Positions 29,386 to 38,248 of a DNA stretch of 64,000 nt are shown here, one piece after another. The stretch spans positions 310,001 through 374,000 of the forward strand of contig JAOATL010000024.1 in NCBI GenBank assembly GCA_030158125.1. Reading direction: 5' to 3'. Made by a program: the position numbers and the translations under genes. This stretch comes from Limnohabitans sp. GTDB taxonomy: Bacteria > Pseudomonadota > Gammaproteobacteria > Burkholderiales > Burkholderiaceae_C. The notes under the pieces are model-generated. The model was not told the origin of the DNA, did not search any database, and was given only the letters and a program-made list of their open reading frames with translations. The number at the start of each line of letters is the position of its first letter. The first letter of the stretch is position 1.

Positions 29386-30000
29386 GCATCGAGCATCCTC
29401 GACCTGTACCGTCGATTTGCTCCGAAAGAGCGTTTCAGCTTCAACGCGATGCTCAATCGTGAAAACCAGTCAAGAGCAGCCATCCAGTCTTTTTTTGTCG
29501 AACTGACTGGCGACTCCGATGTGCATATCGGGGAGGGCGGTTTTGTGGATGCCTATGACTCAGGCGGCATCAGCCAATCGCTTCGACCTGAAGAATTCCA
29601 TTCATTCAGACGCCAAGCTTTTCACGACATCCGGAATGGAAAGGCCGACCGCATTGCAAGCGTTCGGGATCGGGTGACGTCCTTCGTCAATTCGCTGAGG
29701 TTCAAAAGGCCGGCATCCAGCCTGGGACAAAAGTGCGGCATGGATCGGCATGACTCCATTGCCGTGGACCTCAAGGGCAATGTGCTTACGTGTCAGAACG
29801 TCAGCGCCACTGCTTTGGCTCCGAATGGTGAATCTCACCGCATTGGGCACACCAGCCAACTCGATCAGGTGGCCCTCCGAACCGCTATCCATTGGTCGCA
29901 TCGATCTGAATGTCCGAACTGTCCAATGCTCCAAATCTGCAAAGGAGCCTGCATGTTCTTGGAGGGGCCACTGTGGGAGGTGTCGTGCAACAACGCATAG
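29386..30000 (+). pseudogene. C-terminal part of a radical SAM/SPASM protein (N-terminus lost)
   Basis: About 205 residues corresponding to the end of a radical SAM maturase or anaerobic sulfatase-maturase-like protein. The SPASM auxiliary-cluster cysteines are seen in KCGMDRHDSIAVDLKGNVLTC, then in CPNCPMLQICKGAC and the final VSCNNA. The radical SAM CxxxCxxC motif and most of the TIM barrel are absent; upstream is a tail-fibre-like piece in the same frame. Without the catalytic domain it cannot act as a radical SAM enzyme. It is read here as a gene scrap. Confidence 0.65.
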
Positions 30001-30084
30001 GACGCTGGCTGGTTCATTGCTGGCTGCGATCTCGGCGCGCACGGCGGGCGTGGTGCGGGCGTTCTTGTGCAGGGCTATCAACAT
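29998..30084 (-). mobile_element. 5' fragment of an IS481-like transposase
   Basis: On the minus strand the ATG at 30084 opens LIALHKNARTTPAVRAEIAA and SNEPASVL. This resembles the N-terminal helix-turn-helix of IS481-family transposases (LHKNARTTPxxR pattern). The similarity stops after about 29 codons, at the end of the SPASM fragment. No DDE catalytic domain is present and I could not find matching terminal repeats. Confidence 0.5.
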
Positions 30085-30405
30085 GGCTTCACTCCCTGGA
30101 TAGATTGCAAGGACTCTATCAACTCCTTCAAAACAGCTCGGGCTATGAAGAGTGGATAGCGTTTAGAGTCTATGCAATCGTCCGGGATGCGACAGATACC
30201 GTACTCAGGCAGCAGGCCGTTTTGCAGCTGCCACTTCTGAACTGCCTCTTGTGCGGCAAGGTGCTGCGCTTCTGGGTTAAGCTAATTTGCTACGTCGACA
30301 CGCTGGGGAAGCCAGAAATGTTGTCATTCCTCTTCCCACGATCTCAGCTTTGGCTTTGAGATTTCGCTATTTGCGATACCCAAATAACTATTTAAGGTAA
30401 ACCCC
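30085..30405. other. Intergenic region without recognisable gene
   Basis: About 320 nt between the transposase fragment and the LysR gene. No open frame looks like a real protein. The last 100 nt are AT-rich and probably hold the lysR promoter. Confidence 0.5.
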
Positions 30406-31302
30406 ATGAAGTATCGAAATGTCACCCACCGAATGGTTGAGGCCTTCCAGGCTGCGATGCTGCATAACGGAATCAGCGCCGGAGCCGATGCGCTGGGAAT
30501 CACCCAGCCGGCCATGAGTCGGCTGATAGCCGATCTCCAAAGATCCATGGGTATTTTGCTGTTCGCCAAAAACGGACGCAGCATCAAGCCCACGCAAGAG
30601 GCCCATGCTTTGATGGCAAAGGTTCAGCAGTCTTTTCTGGGGCTGGAGCAAATCGTCGATTTTTCCGATCAACTGCGAAAGCAGAAGCTTGGCCAGCTCT
30701 CGATCAGCGCAATCCCTTCCATCGGGCATTCCATCCTGCCAGCCGTCATCCGCCAATTGAGAGAAAAATTTCCCGACGTCTTCATCAGCCTTCGAGTTGC
30801 TTCGTACACTGAAGTGGCTAGGCACGTCAAAACCCGGCAGGCCGATATCGGGCTCACGGCAGATACGCTCTCGCTGGGAGACCTGGAGACGGTGGCCGAG
30901 TTTCCCTCGGAATGTGTATGCATCGGCACCGAGAAGTGGCTCGATCCGAGGTCCGACCACATTCACGTCGGCGAATTCGTCAACAAACCGTTCATCGCTT
31001 CATCCGGAACGTTCCAGACGCGCCTGAATGCCTGGCTCGGTGCCAACGGGGTACAAGCCGATGCCATGATCGAAGCGTCGCTGTTCCAGTCCATCAGCGA
31101 TCTCTGCCTGGAGGGGCTGGGCATTGCCGTGGTCGATCCCATGACGGCGGCAAAACACCAGAAGAGGGGCGGCGTGGCCTTGCCCCTGCGCCCTTCGATC
31201 GGCTACACGGTCTATGCCACGGCCATGAGCGACGCGAAGCTTTCAGTCCCGGCCAAGGAATTAATTCGTTTGGTCGCGGCGGCTTCATGCGCAGAAACAT
31301 AA
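30406..31302 (+). CDS. LysR-family regulator of the first amino-acid oxidase module
   Basis: A 298-residue DNA-binding regulator. The N-terminal winged HTH is seen in AGADALGITQPAMSRLIADL (about 24-43), and PTQEAHALMAKVQQSFLG is the linker helix. The C-terminal effector-binding domain has the usual two subdomains, with QADIGLTADTL and ISDLCLEGLGIAVVDPMTA. It lies upstream of and in the same direction as the Bug receptor and oxidase genes, unlike the usual divergent LysR arrangement. It resembles OccR/NocR-like regulators of opine use in style and partner genes, but this is inference. Confidence 0.88.
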   Translation: MKYRNVTHRMVEAFQAAMLHNGISAGADALGITQPAMSRLIADLQRSMGILLFAKNGRSIKPTQEAHALMAKVQQSFLGLEQIVDFSDQLRKQKLGQLSISAIPSIGHSILPAVIRQLREKFPDVFISLRVASYTEVARHVKTRQADIGLTADTLSLGDLETVAEFPSECVCIGTEKWLDPRSDHIHVGEFVNKPFIASSGTFQTRLNAWLGANGVQADAMIEASLFQSISDLCLEGLGIAVVDPMTAAKHQKRGGVALPLRPSIGYTVYATAMSDAKLSVPAKELIRLVAAASCAET

Positions 31303-31402
31303 CATCCATGTATGTATTGATGATCCAGCATCCATAGATATCGGCGGGATCCCTCCCTACCATGAGAACTCGATCGTTCATCATGTCCAACGGAGAGTTT
31401 CC

Positions 31403-32386
31403 ATGTCGTATCACAACCACCACCGGCCCCTTATGGCCGCGGCTGCTTTCATCACCCTGATTTCGCTCGGATCTGCTGCACAGGCAGAGTGGCCGGAAAA
31501 ACCGATCCACTTCATCGTGAACGCCGCGGCAGGCGGCGCTGCGGACGGCACGGCGCGGGTTCTGGCGGACGGTCTCAGCAAGCGCCTGGGGCAGCCCATC
31601 GTGATCGACAACAGGCCCGGCGCATCGGGGGCCATCGGGCTGGATGCGGTGGCCAAGGCCGCGCCGGATGGATACACGATCGGCAACTCCAATCTCGCGA
31701 CCTACACCGTTACCGCGCTGACCGCGAAATCACTGCCCTACAACCCTGCCAAGAGCTTCACGCCCATCGCCAAGCAGTGGACGCAGCCCAATCTGCTGGG
31801 TGTGAACCCGGCCCTTCCCGTCAAGAGCGTTGCGGACTTGGTGAATTACGCCAAGGCCCGTCCTGGCCAGGTTTTCTACGGCTCCACGGGCAACGGCACC
31901 GCGCTGCACGTGCTCGGCGCATTGTTCGGCAACCTCTCCGAAACCCAGATCACCCACGTCCCGTACAAGAGCGCCCCGGGCGCAGAGATGGACCTGGCGG
32001 CGGGCCAGATCCAGATGATGTTTAGCAACTTCACCTCGATGGAGCCCCAGGTGAAGGCGGGCCGCATCAACGCGCTTGCTATTACGGGACCCACTCGCTC
32101 CCCCTTGCTGCCCAACGTTCCCACCATCCGGGAGGCCGGTTATCCAGGCCTGGAAATGGAAACCTGGGGCGGCGTCGTGGGCCCGGCCAATATGCCGCAG
32201 GCCATTGTTGAAAGGCTGCACCGGGAGATCAACGCCGTGCTTGCAGACCCCGAGGTCATCAAGAAGCACGAGCGGCTCGGCGCCAAGGTGGCCCCCGCCT
32301 CAATTGCCGAATACAGGCAAATGCTCAATGCAGACAGCGTGCGCTGGGGCGAGGTCATCAAGCGCAACAACATCACGCTCGATTGA
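31403..32386 (+). CDS. Bug/TctC-type periplasmic solute receptor
   Basis: Periplasmic substrate-binding protein of 327 residues in the tripartite tricarboxylate transporter receptor family. A signal peptide (LMAAAAFITLISLGSAAQAE region) is followed by WPEKPIHFIVNAAAGGAADG. DNRPGASGAIGLDAVAKA and THVPYKSAPGAEMDLAAGQI are the two conserved ligand-pocket loops. A clear ribosome site precedes the ATG (ggagagtttcc). No TctA/TctB membrane genes are adjacent, as is common for Bug proteins in Burkholderiales. Position in the module suggests it captures the substrate of the oxidase encoded downstream. Confidence 0.92.
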   Translation: MSYHNHHRPLMAAAAFITLISLGSAAQAEWPEKPIHFIVNAAAGGAADGTARVLADGLSKRLGQPIVIDNRPGASGAIGLDAVAKAAPDGYTIGNSNLATYTVTALTAKSLPYNPAKSFTPIAKQWTQPNLLGVNPALPVKSVADLVNYAKARPGQVFYGSTGNGTALHVLGALFGNLSETQITHVPYKSAPGAEMDLAAGQIQMMFSNFTSMEPQVKAGRINALAITGPTRSPLLPNVPTIREAGYPGLEMETWGGVVGPANMPQAIVERLHREINAVLADPEVIKKHERLGAKVAPASIAEYRQMLNADSVRWGEVIKRNNITLD

Positions 32387-32423
32387 GAAAAGCTCTCTGG
32401 AGCGCACTTCCCGGTAAACATCT

Positions 32424-33560
32424 ATGTCTTCAAATGAAACTGTCGTCGTCGTCGGCGGGGGGCTGGTGGGGGCCGCCATCGCATACGGCGTGGCCAGGTC
32501 CGGCGGCCCGGTGACCCTGCTCGATCAGGGCGACGTGGCGCACCGCGCCTCGCGCGGCAACTTCGGCCTCGTCTGGCTTCAGAGCAAGGGCGCGGGGTTT
32601 CCCCGCTACGCCCGATGGAGCCGGGATGCCGTTGACCATTGGGGGCCGCTTGCCAGCGAACTCCGTGAGCTTACCGGGGTCGATGTGGATCTCCAGCAAA
32701 GCGGCGGATTCTGGATTGGCTTCAGTGAAAAAGAAGTCGTCGAGCGGGAGGCGATGCTGGCAAAAATCAATGCCGACGGCCGCACGCCCTTCGAGATGCT
32801 CGACCATCAGGCGCTCAAGGCCCGGCTGCCCGCGATCGGCCCCAAGGTGGCCGGGGGCAGTTGGTGCCCTCTGGACGGCCACGCCAACCCGCTCAAGTTG
32901 CTGTATGCGCTGCATGCGGGCATCAAGGCGCTCGGCGGCCGCATTTGTAGCGGAGTTGACGTGGGCGAGGTTCGCTCGCTCGGCGGAGGACGGGGCTTTC
33001 AGGCCAAAAGCAGCGATGGCCGCCGGTGGAGCGGCACAAAAATCGTGCTTGCCGCAGGCCTGAGCAACTACGCCCTCGCTCCCCAACTGGGCCTTCACGC
33101 GCCCGTGCTGCCCAAGCGGGGCCAGGTGCTCATCACCGAGCGGCTGAAGAAATTCCTGCCGCACCCCACCAACAAGGCGCGCCAGACCGCCGAGGGCACG
33201 GTTCAGCTCGGGTTCTCGGCGGAGGACGTGGGACTGGACGACGGGACGACGGTGGAGGCCATCGAGTCGATCGCCAAACGCTCGGTCGCCACCTTTCCCA
33301 TACTGTCGTCGGTCAAGCTCGTGCGGGCATGGGGATCGCTTCGTGTGCTCACCCCCGATGGTTCGCCGGTCTATCAGGAATCGGCCCAATACCCCGGCGC
33401 ATTCACCGCCACCAGCCACAGCGGAGTCTCCCTGGCAGGCTCCCATGCCTACGAAATCGCGCCATGGATCGCGGGGGTGAAACCAGCGCCGGATGGCATC
33501 GGGGAATTCGCTGGCGAGCGATTCCTGGACCCCAATAGGAAATTCAGCAATGCATACTGA
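32424..33560 (+). CDS. FAD-dependent amino-acid oxidoreductase, DadA/HcnC-like subunit
   Basis: A 378-residue flavoprotein of the D-amino-acid dehydrogenase/glycine oxidase (DAO) fold. The dinucleotide site is VVVVGGGLVGAAIAYGVA at residues 6-23. A DAO-type C-terminus follows: RAWGSLRVLTPDGSPVYQ and FTATSHSGVSLAGSHA. It lacks a signal peptide. In three-part amine dehydrogenases (octopine/nopaline oxidase, D-hydroxyproline dehydrogenase, HcnABC) this chain is the one thought to oxidise the C-N bond. The next two genes encode the other two chains, starting with an 11-nt overlap. The substrate is probably an opine or other N-substituted/D-amino acid. Confidence 0.88.
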   Translation: MSSNETVVVVGGGLVGAAIAYGVARSGGPVTLLDQGDVAHRASRGNFGLVWLQSKGAGFPRYARWSRDAVDHWGPLASELRELTGVDVDLQQSGGFWIGFSEKEVVEREAMLAKINADGRTPFEMLDHQALKARLPAIGPKVAGGSWCPLDGHANPLKLLYALHAGIKALGGRICSGVDVGEVRSLGGGRGFQAKSSDGRRWSGTKIVLAAGLSNYALAPQLGLHAPVLPKRGQVLITERLKKFLPHPTNKARQTAEGTVQLGFSAEDVGLDDGTTVEAIESIAKRSVATFPILSSVKLVRAWGSLRVLTPDGSPVYQESAQYPGAFTATSHSGVSLAGSHAYEIAPWIAGVKPAPDGIGEFAGERFLDPNRKFSNAY

Positions 33561-33894
33561 AACCCAAGAAACAAAGATTTCCCTGTTTATGTCCGAAGCC
33601 GGCTCGCAGGGAAAGAAAGTCCGCATTTATTTTGACGGCCAGCCGCTGGACGTTCCGGACGATGTGAGCGTAGCGTCGGCGCTGCTCATGTCGGGCGTGC
33701 GGACATTCCGCTCGACCCCGGTTTCCGGCTCTGCGCGCGCACCCTATTGCATGATGGGCGTCTGCTTTGAGTGCCTCGTGGAAATCGACGGCCGCCCCAG
33801 CCGCCAGTCATGCCTCACGCAGGTGAGGGACGGCATGCTCATCCAGCGCCAGGAGGGCGCATCCGGGCTGAACATGCAAAGTGCGGAGAACTGA
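33550..33894 (+). CDS. [2Fe-2S] small subunit of an amino-acid/opine oxidase (HcnA-like)
   Basis: A 114-residue ferredoxin-like subunit. The plant-type [2Fe-2S] cysteines appear in APYCMMGVCFECLVEIDG and RQSCLTQV. A beta-grasp start VRIYFDGQPLDVPDDVSVA precedes them. The start ATG 33550 overlaps the upstream oxidase stop, so the subunits are translationally coupled. It corresponds to the gamma or small subunit of HcnABC-like and hydroxyproline dehydrogenase complexes and would shuttle electrons from the two flavoproteins. Confidence 0.88.
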   Translation: MHTETQETKISLFMSEAGSQGKKVRIYFDGQPLDVPDDVSVASALLMSGVRTFRSTPVSGSARAPYCMMGVCFECLVEIDGRPSRQSCLTQVRDGMLIQRQEGASGLNMQSAEN

Positions 33895-33895
33895 T

Positions 33896-35284
33896 ATGGC
33901 AACCGGCGTTGAATTGTTTGACCTGGTGGTCATTGGTGCGGGCCCCGCAGGGCTTTCGGCGGCCATCGAGGCACGGCGCTTCGGGCTTTCAGTGGCCGTG
34001 CTCGATGAGCAGCGGCGGGTTGGCGGCCAGATCTACCGGGCCATCGAGGAGTCCAGCCCCCGCCGCCGCGAAGTGCTTGGCCCGGACTACGCCGCCGGCA
34101 CAAAACTCGCGCAGGATTTTGCATCCTGCGGTGCCGTGCACGTGGGCGGTGCTGCCGTCTGGAACGTCGCCAGGGACAAGACGGTGTCCTACCTTCTCGA
34201 CGGCGGCAGCAAAAAAATTCAGGGGCGCTGCCTGGTGCTCGCCAGCGGTGCGATGGAGCGGCCCTTTCCCGTGCCCGGCTGGACGCTGCCGGGAGTCATG
34301 GGCGCGGGCGCGGCCCAGATTTTGTACAAATCTTCGGGCGCCGTTCCGACAGAGCCCGTGGTGCTGGCAGGCTGTGGCCCCTTGCTGTTTCTGCTGGCGC
34401 AGCAGTATCTGGATGCGGGCGTCAAGATCAAGGCGCTGATCCACACCACGGGGACGGGCGACTATCTGCGTGCGGCCTCCCATGTCCTGGGCGCGCTGCG
34501 CGGCTGGAAAGACCTCTCCAAGGGCAGCCAGATGCTGAAGAAAATCCGCAGCCATGGCGTTCAGACGTTCGCGGGAGCCAGCGCGTTCGCCATCGAAGGT
34601 GCAGAGAAGGCCGAATCCATTACGTTCACCCACAACGGCCAGAGAAAGCGCGTCCAAGCCTCCCTGGTGCTGCTCCACCAGGGCGTGGTGCCGAATACCC
34701 AGCTCAGTTGGTCGCTGCGCGCCGAGCACCGCTGGGATGAACAGCAGCTGTGCTGGATTCCGGTGACCGATGCCTGCGGGCAAATCGAGGAAACCGGCAT
34801 CTACATCGCGGGCGACAGCCGGGGCATCGTCGGTGCGAAAGCATCCGCGAGCCAGGGCCGGCTGGCTGGGCTGGCGATTGCCCGCCAGCTCCAAGCCATT
34901 TCGCCCGAGAAATTCAAGGCGCTTGAGCCAGCGATCCTGGAAGAGATCAGGGCCCATACGCAGATCCGCCCCTTTCTCGATACCTTGTATCGCCCGCAGG
35001 ACGCACACCGCATCCCCACCGATGACGAGGTCACGGTATGCCGCTGCGAGGAAGTGAAAGCCGGGCAAATCAAAAAATACGTGGAGGTGGGCTGCCTCGG
35101 CCCCAACCAGACGAAGGCGTTCGGCCGCTGCGGCATGGGGCCATGCCAGGGGCGGCTGTGCGGACTGACGGTGACCGAAATCATCGCCAGCGAGAGAAAG
35201 GTCAGCCCGCAGGAGGTGGGCTACTACCGCATCCGCCCGCCCATCAAACCCATCACCCTGGGCGAACTCGCCTCATTTGGATAA
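33896..35284 (+). CDS. FAD/NAD(P)-binding subunit with BFD-like [2Fe-2S] domain (HcnB/OoxA-like)
   Basis: A 462-residue second flavoprotein of the complex. The N-terminal dinucleotide site is LVVIGAGPAGLSAAIEARR. A second site in VVLAGCGPLLFLLAQQ lies near 155, and GIYIAGDSRGIVGAKASASQ is the FAD-binding motif. The C-terminal BFD-like domain contains CRCEEVKAGQIK and GRCGMGPCQGRLCG, giving four cysteines for a [2Fe-2S] cluster. The start at 33896 has GGAG at about 10 nt. It pairs with the DadA-like and small subunits just upstream. The paralogue at 45266-46663 has the same layout. Confidence 0.9.
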   Translation: MATGVELFDLVVIGAGPAGLSAAIEARRFGLSVAVLDEQRRVGGQIYRAIEESSPRRREVLGPDYAAGTKLAQDFASCGAVHVGGAAVWNVARDKTVSYLLDGGSKKIQGRCLVLASGAMERPFPVPGWTLPGVMGAGAAQILYKSSGAVPTEPVVLAGCGPLLFLLAQQYLDAGVKIKALIHTTGTGDYLRAASHVLGALRGWKDLSKGSQMLKKIRSHGVQTFAGASAFAIEGAEKAESITFTHNGQRKRVQASLVLLHQGVVPNTQLSWSLRAEHRWDEQQLCWIPVTDACGQIEETGIYIAGDSRGIVGAKASASQGRLAGLAIARQLQAISPEKFKALEPAILEEIRAHTQIRPFLDTLYRPQDAHRIPTDDEVTVCRCEEVKAGQIKKYVEVGCLGPNQTKAFGRCGMGPCQGRLCGLTVTEIIASERKVSPQEVGYYRIRPPIKPITLGELASFG

Positions 35285-35314
35285 CGCATTTCCCATCAGC
35301 CAAGGAGTTTTTTC

Positions 35315-35668
35315 ATGGAAATCAAGCGCATCGCCACCGACACCCGCCGCTCCCGTGCAGTCGTCTACAACCACATGGTCTTCGTCGGCGGCCAAACCGC
35401 CGACGACAGAAGCCAGGACATTCGCGGCCAAACCGCCCAAACCCTCGCGAAAATCGAGAAGTTCCTGGCGGAAGCAGGAACCGACAAGAGCCGCCTGCTC
35501 ACTGCCCAGATCTGGATCAAGGACCTCGAACGCGACTTCGCGGGGATGAATGAAGTCTGGGATGCGTGGACCGCGCCCAACGCCGCGCCCACGCGCGCGA
35601 CCGCGCAGTGCGAGATGGGGGCGAAGGACATTCTGGTGGAAATCATCGTCACGGCTGCGATCAAGTAG
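35315..35668 (+). CDS. RidA/YjgF-family enamine/imine deaminase
   Basis: A 117-residue member of the RidA fold. The conserved catalytic arginine is in APTRATAQCEM, and ILVEIIVTAAIK is the C-terminal strand with the conserved Glu. It starts 30 nt after the flavoprotein gene and reads with it. RidA proteins hydrolyse reactive 2-imino acids, and amino-acid oxidation by the neighbouring flavoprotein complex would make exactly such products. That functional link is an inference from the family and position. The minus-strand version of the module lacks a RidA gene. Confidence 0.92.
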   Translation: MEIKRIATDTRRSRAVVYNHMVFVGGQTADDRSQDIRGQTAQTLAKIEKFLAEAGTDKSRLLTAQIWIKDLERDFAGMNEVWDAWTAPNAAPTRATAQCEMGAKDILVEIIVTAAIK

Positions 35669-35802
35669 CCGTCCTGCTAGCCGCTGTCAGCACGCGAAGA
35701 AGCTGGATCGGGGCTGACTCCACTTGATTTTGTCTTCGCTGAAAACAACCAAGCGGCACCTTGTTGATTTCCACGCAAACCTAACCCACTGGTCAAATTT
35801 GA

Positions 35803-36000
35803 ATCGGCGCCAACACCTGGACGCAGTTGGCCCTTCGGGCGCAGGTGGACGGAGCCTGGACCCAGGCCATCCCCGACGTGTTCAGCATCCGCCACACCAC
35901 GGTGGAGGCATACCTGGAACCAGTGGTGCATGAGATCAAGGTCAGCAGAGCGGATTTGCTGGGAGACCTCAAGCGGCCCGAAAAGCGTGCGGCCTCGTGA
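35803..36000 (+). pseudogene. Fragment of a small conserved protein (possible nuclease-like domain)
   Basis: A frame without its own start runs from just after a TGA (35800-35802) to a TGA at 35998-36000. The product contains [20 protein letters not shown] and [20 protein letters not shown] recall this wording in short uncharacterised proteobacterial proteins; the HEIKVS part could be the E-x-K of a PD-(D/E)xK fold. Both ends look truncated. It abuts the sdaA fragment on the other strand. Confidence 0.4.
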
Positions 36001-36218
36001 CCCGAAAGCCCGAGCAACACCGCCGAGTCAGTGCCATGGCCCTTACCAGTGGCACCCAGCGATCCGAACATCTCGGAAAGGACGCGCGTGACCGAAGTCA
36101 TAACTCCCTGCTCGGCCAGAGCAAGGGTGAACATGCGTGCCGCGCGCATCGGCCCCACCGTATGTGAACTGGAGGGACCAATACCTACTTTGAAAATTTC
36201 AAGAACACTGACTGCCAC
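35994..36218 (-). pseudogene. sdaA: 5' fragment of L-serine ammonia-lyase (sdaA)
   Basis: On the minus strand a GTG at 36218 opens an SdaA N-terminus: [20 protein letters not shown] followed by [16 protein letters not shown] and [21 protein letters not shown]. Similarity ends after about 75 codons, exactly where the neighbouring plus-strand scrap ends. The catalytic Fe-S cysteines of serine dehydratase, which lie in the C-terminal domain, are missing. It is therefore a nonfunctional remnant. Confidence 0.75.
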
Positions 36219-36274
36219 TTTGATTCCAAGACTTGAATGACTGCTGACGACCGATCCCGTCGGATCTACACGGA

Positions 36275-38245
36275 CTAGAGCCGAACACCTGTCATGTTCG
36301 CCGCCTCGTCGTCAACCATCTGCTGGATGATCTTTGTATCGAGCTGATGCCCATCGTTCATCATGCGATGGTGGACTGTTCCTACCAGTTGGCTGCGGAT
36401 ACGCTGATCGTAGGTCAGGGCCATGGCCGCAAGTTGACGCCTCATGTCTTGGGGCCAGACCTGGTCTTGCCGCAAGCGCTCAACGCAGAAAGTGAATTCC
36501 GGAGTGTCCGCACTGGTTCTCTCCCGTCGCCTGGCGGCAGTCGCCACCTCGTCGATCTGGCCATGCTCATCAAAAACAACCGCGTAGACCTGACTGGCCC
36601 GTTCGGTTGACAGCATCCCGTTGCGGATTTCGCTGGCAATCGCAGCAAGGTCTCGTTCCATCGGGTCACCGAATCCACCGCCCGTCGGGCTTGTGATCTG
36701 GATCACATCACCTCGATTGAGTTCGAGCACGGAGATCTTGCCGATGGAACGTTCATCAGGACGGCCTGGGTTCAGGACCGCAGTGCCTTTGACGCCGTGT
36801 TCTCCGCCCCTGAAGCCCCAGGCCGAAAAGACAAAGCGATTCATGTTGCGCACAGTCATGACTGCGCGGTGGGCGGTATTTTCAATCTCCATCTGGAGGG
36901 CGGCGCCGCTGACATAGCGACCCGCACGCCGACTGTCGGGAACGATCCGAATGGCCCGCATGATCATCGCGGTCTCAACCTCAATGATTTCCACAGGAAC
37001 GCTGCGCTGCGAGTACCGAACTGCCGTTCCATCGACGCCGTCGCGACTGCGACGCGCTCCGCCACCGCCATGAATCGTGTTGATGACGTTCACGCGATCA
37101 CGGCCGGTGCGCGGATCTGGGGCTGCGACGACAATCACGCCCGCATTGCCCGAGTCGGCGGCAGCGAGTCCCTCCGGCAGAGCCTGGTTGATGCAACCCA
37201 GGAGAACGTCGTAGGCACGCGTTGCAGATGCCGCGCGGGATCCGCCGGATGCAGGGAATACGGCATTCAACACTGTACCGCGCGGCGTGTACGAATGGAT
37301 GGCACGCAGGATTCCGGCGTTGCGTGGCGTTAACGGATCCATCGTCAGGATGAACGCGTAGAGGCATTGAACAACATAGGGGTGCGTTGATGCGCCGCTC
37401 ACCAGGTTGTACGCAGCCGGAAGTTGCGGGTCCGTCCCGGAGAAATCGAGGTGGATCTCTCCCTTGCTTACGGTCATCCGCGCCGAGAAGAAAGCAATCT
37501 GGCGGTCATTGATTCCCTCCAGGTAGTCGGAGAAGTCGTAGACGCCGTCCGGGATGGATGCAATGGCGGTGCGAGCCTTGGATTCCGCGTAGGTAATGAC
37601 ATCCTGCATCGCCTGCTCAACGGCTTGACCGCCATATCGGCCACACAACTCATTGACTCGACGGTCAATGCTCTTGAGGCCGGAGATCATGGCCTGGATG
37701 TCTCCCCACACTTCGCCGGGGATGCGACTGTTGTCGGCAAGAATCGCCTTGACCGTGGTGTTGAGCACGCCGCCCTCATAGAGCTTGACGGGCCTGAGTC
37801 TGAGCCCCTCCTGGAATACTTCAGTGAAGGCGGGAGAAATGCTGCCCGGTACGGCTCCACCGATATCCGACGCGTGCACGAAGGCCCAGCCAATGGCAAT
37901 CAACCGATCATCCCGAAAGATCGGATAAAGCAGCGTGATGTCCATGAGGTGCGTAACCAGGCCGTCCGTCGTGAACGGGTCATTGGTGATCACGATGTCA
38001 CCCGGCTTCAGGTTTTCTCGCCCAATGGCGTCAAGGGTCGGCTTCAGAGGTGAGCCGACAAAGACATTCACGCCCGAGAGCATGGGATAGGCAAACATGT
38101 CGCCATCGACTGTCGCGACTGCGCACTGGTAGTCCTGGACAAGCTTGACGAACGTTGTATGAGCGGTGCGGTACACCGCTGCAGACGCTTCTTCAACAAT
38201 CGCGTTGAAGCGATTGCTCATAATGGCGGTACGAACTGCGTCCAT
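36275..38245 (-). CDS. hyuB: Hydantoinase B/oxoprolinase family subunit
   Basis: The 656 residues match the B-type subunit of ATP-dependent amide/lactam hydrolases (N-methylhydantoinase B, 5-oxoprolinase, acetophenone or acetone carboxylase relatives). Typical segments are [42 protein letters not shown] and [17 protein letters not shown], with the late [18 protein letters not shown] and [15 protein letters not shown]. It starts 3 nt after the hyuA stop and is surely cotranscribed. The exact substrate cannot be read from the sequence. Hydantoin, oxoproline or another cyclic amide fits a region devoted to amino-acid derivatives. Confidence 0.9.
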   Translation of the reverse strand: MDAVRTAIMSNRFNAIVEEASAAVYRTAHTTFVKLVQDYQCAVATVDGDMFAYPMLSGVNVFVGSPLKPTLDAIGRENLKPGDIVITNDPFTTDGLVTHLMDITLLYPIFRDDRLIAIGWAFVHASDIGGAVPGSISPAFTEVFQEGLRLRPVKLYEGGVLNTTVKAILADNSRIPGEVWGDIQAMISGLKSIDRRVNELCGRYGGQAVEQAMQDVITYAESKARTAIASIPDGVYDFSDYLEGINDRQIAFFSARMTVSKGEIHLDFSGTDPQLPAAYNLVSGASTHPYVVQCLYAFILTMDPLTPRNAGILRAIHSYTPRGTVLNAVFPASGGSRAASATRAYDVLLGCINQALPEGLAAADSGNAGVIVVAAPDPRTGRDRVNVINTIHGGGGARRSRDGVDGTAVRYSQRSVPVEIIEVETAMIMRAIRIVPDSRRAGRYVSGAALQMEIENTAHRAVMTVRNMNRFVFSAWGFRGGEHGVKGTAVLNPGRPDERSIGKISVLELNRGDVIQITSPTGGGFGDPMERDLAAIASEIRNGMLSTERASQVYAVVFDEHGQIDEVATAARRRERTSADTPEFTFCVERLRQDQVWPQDMRRQLAAMALTYDQRIRSQLVGTVHHRMMNDGHQLDTKIIQQMVDDEAANMTGVRL

Positions 38246-38248
38246 GGG

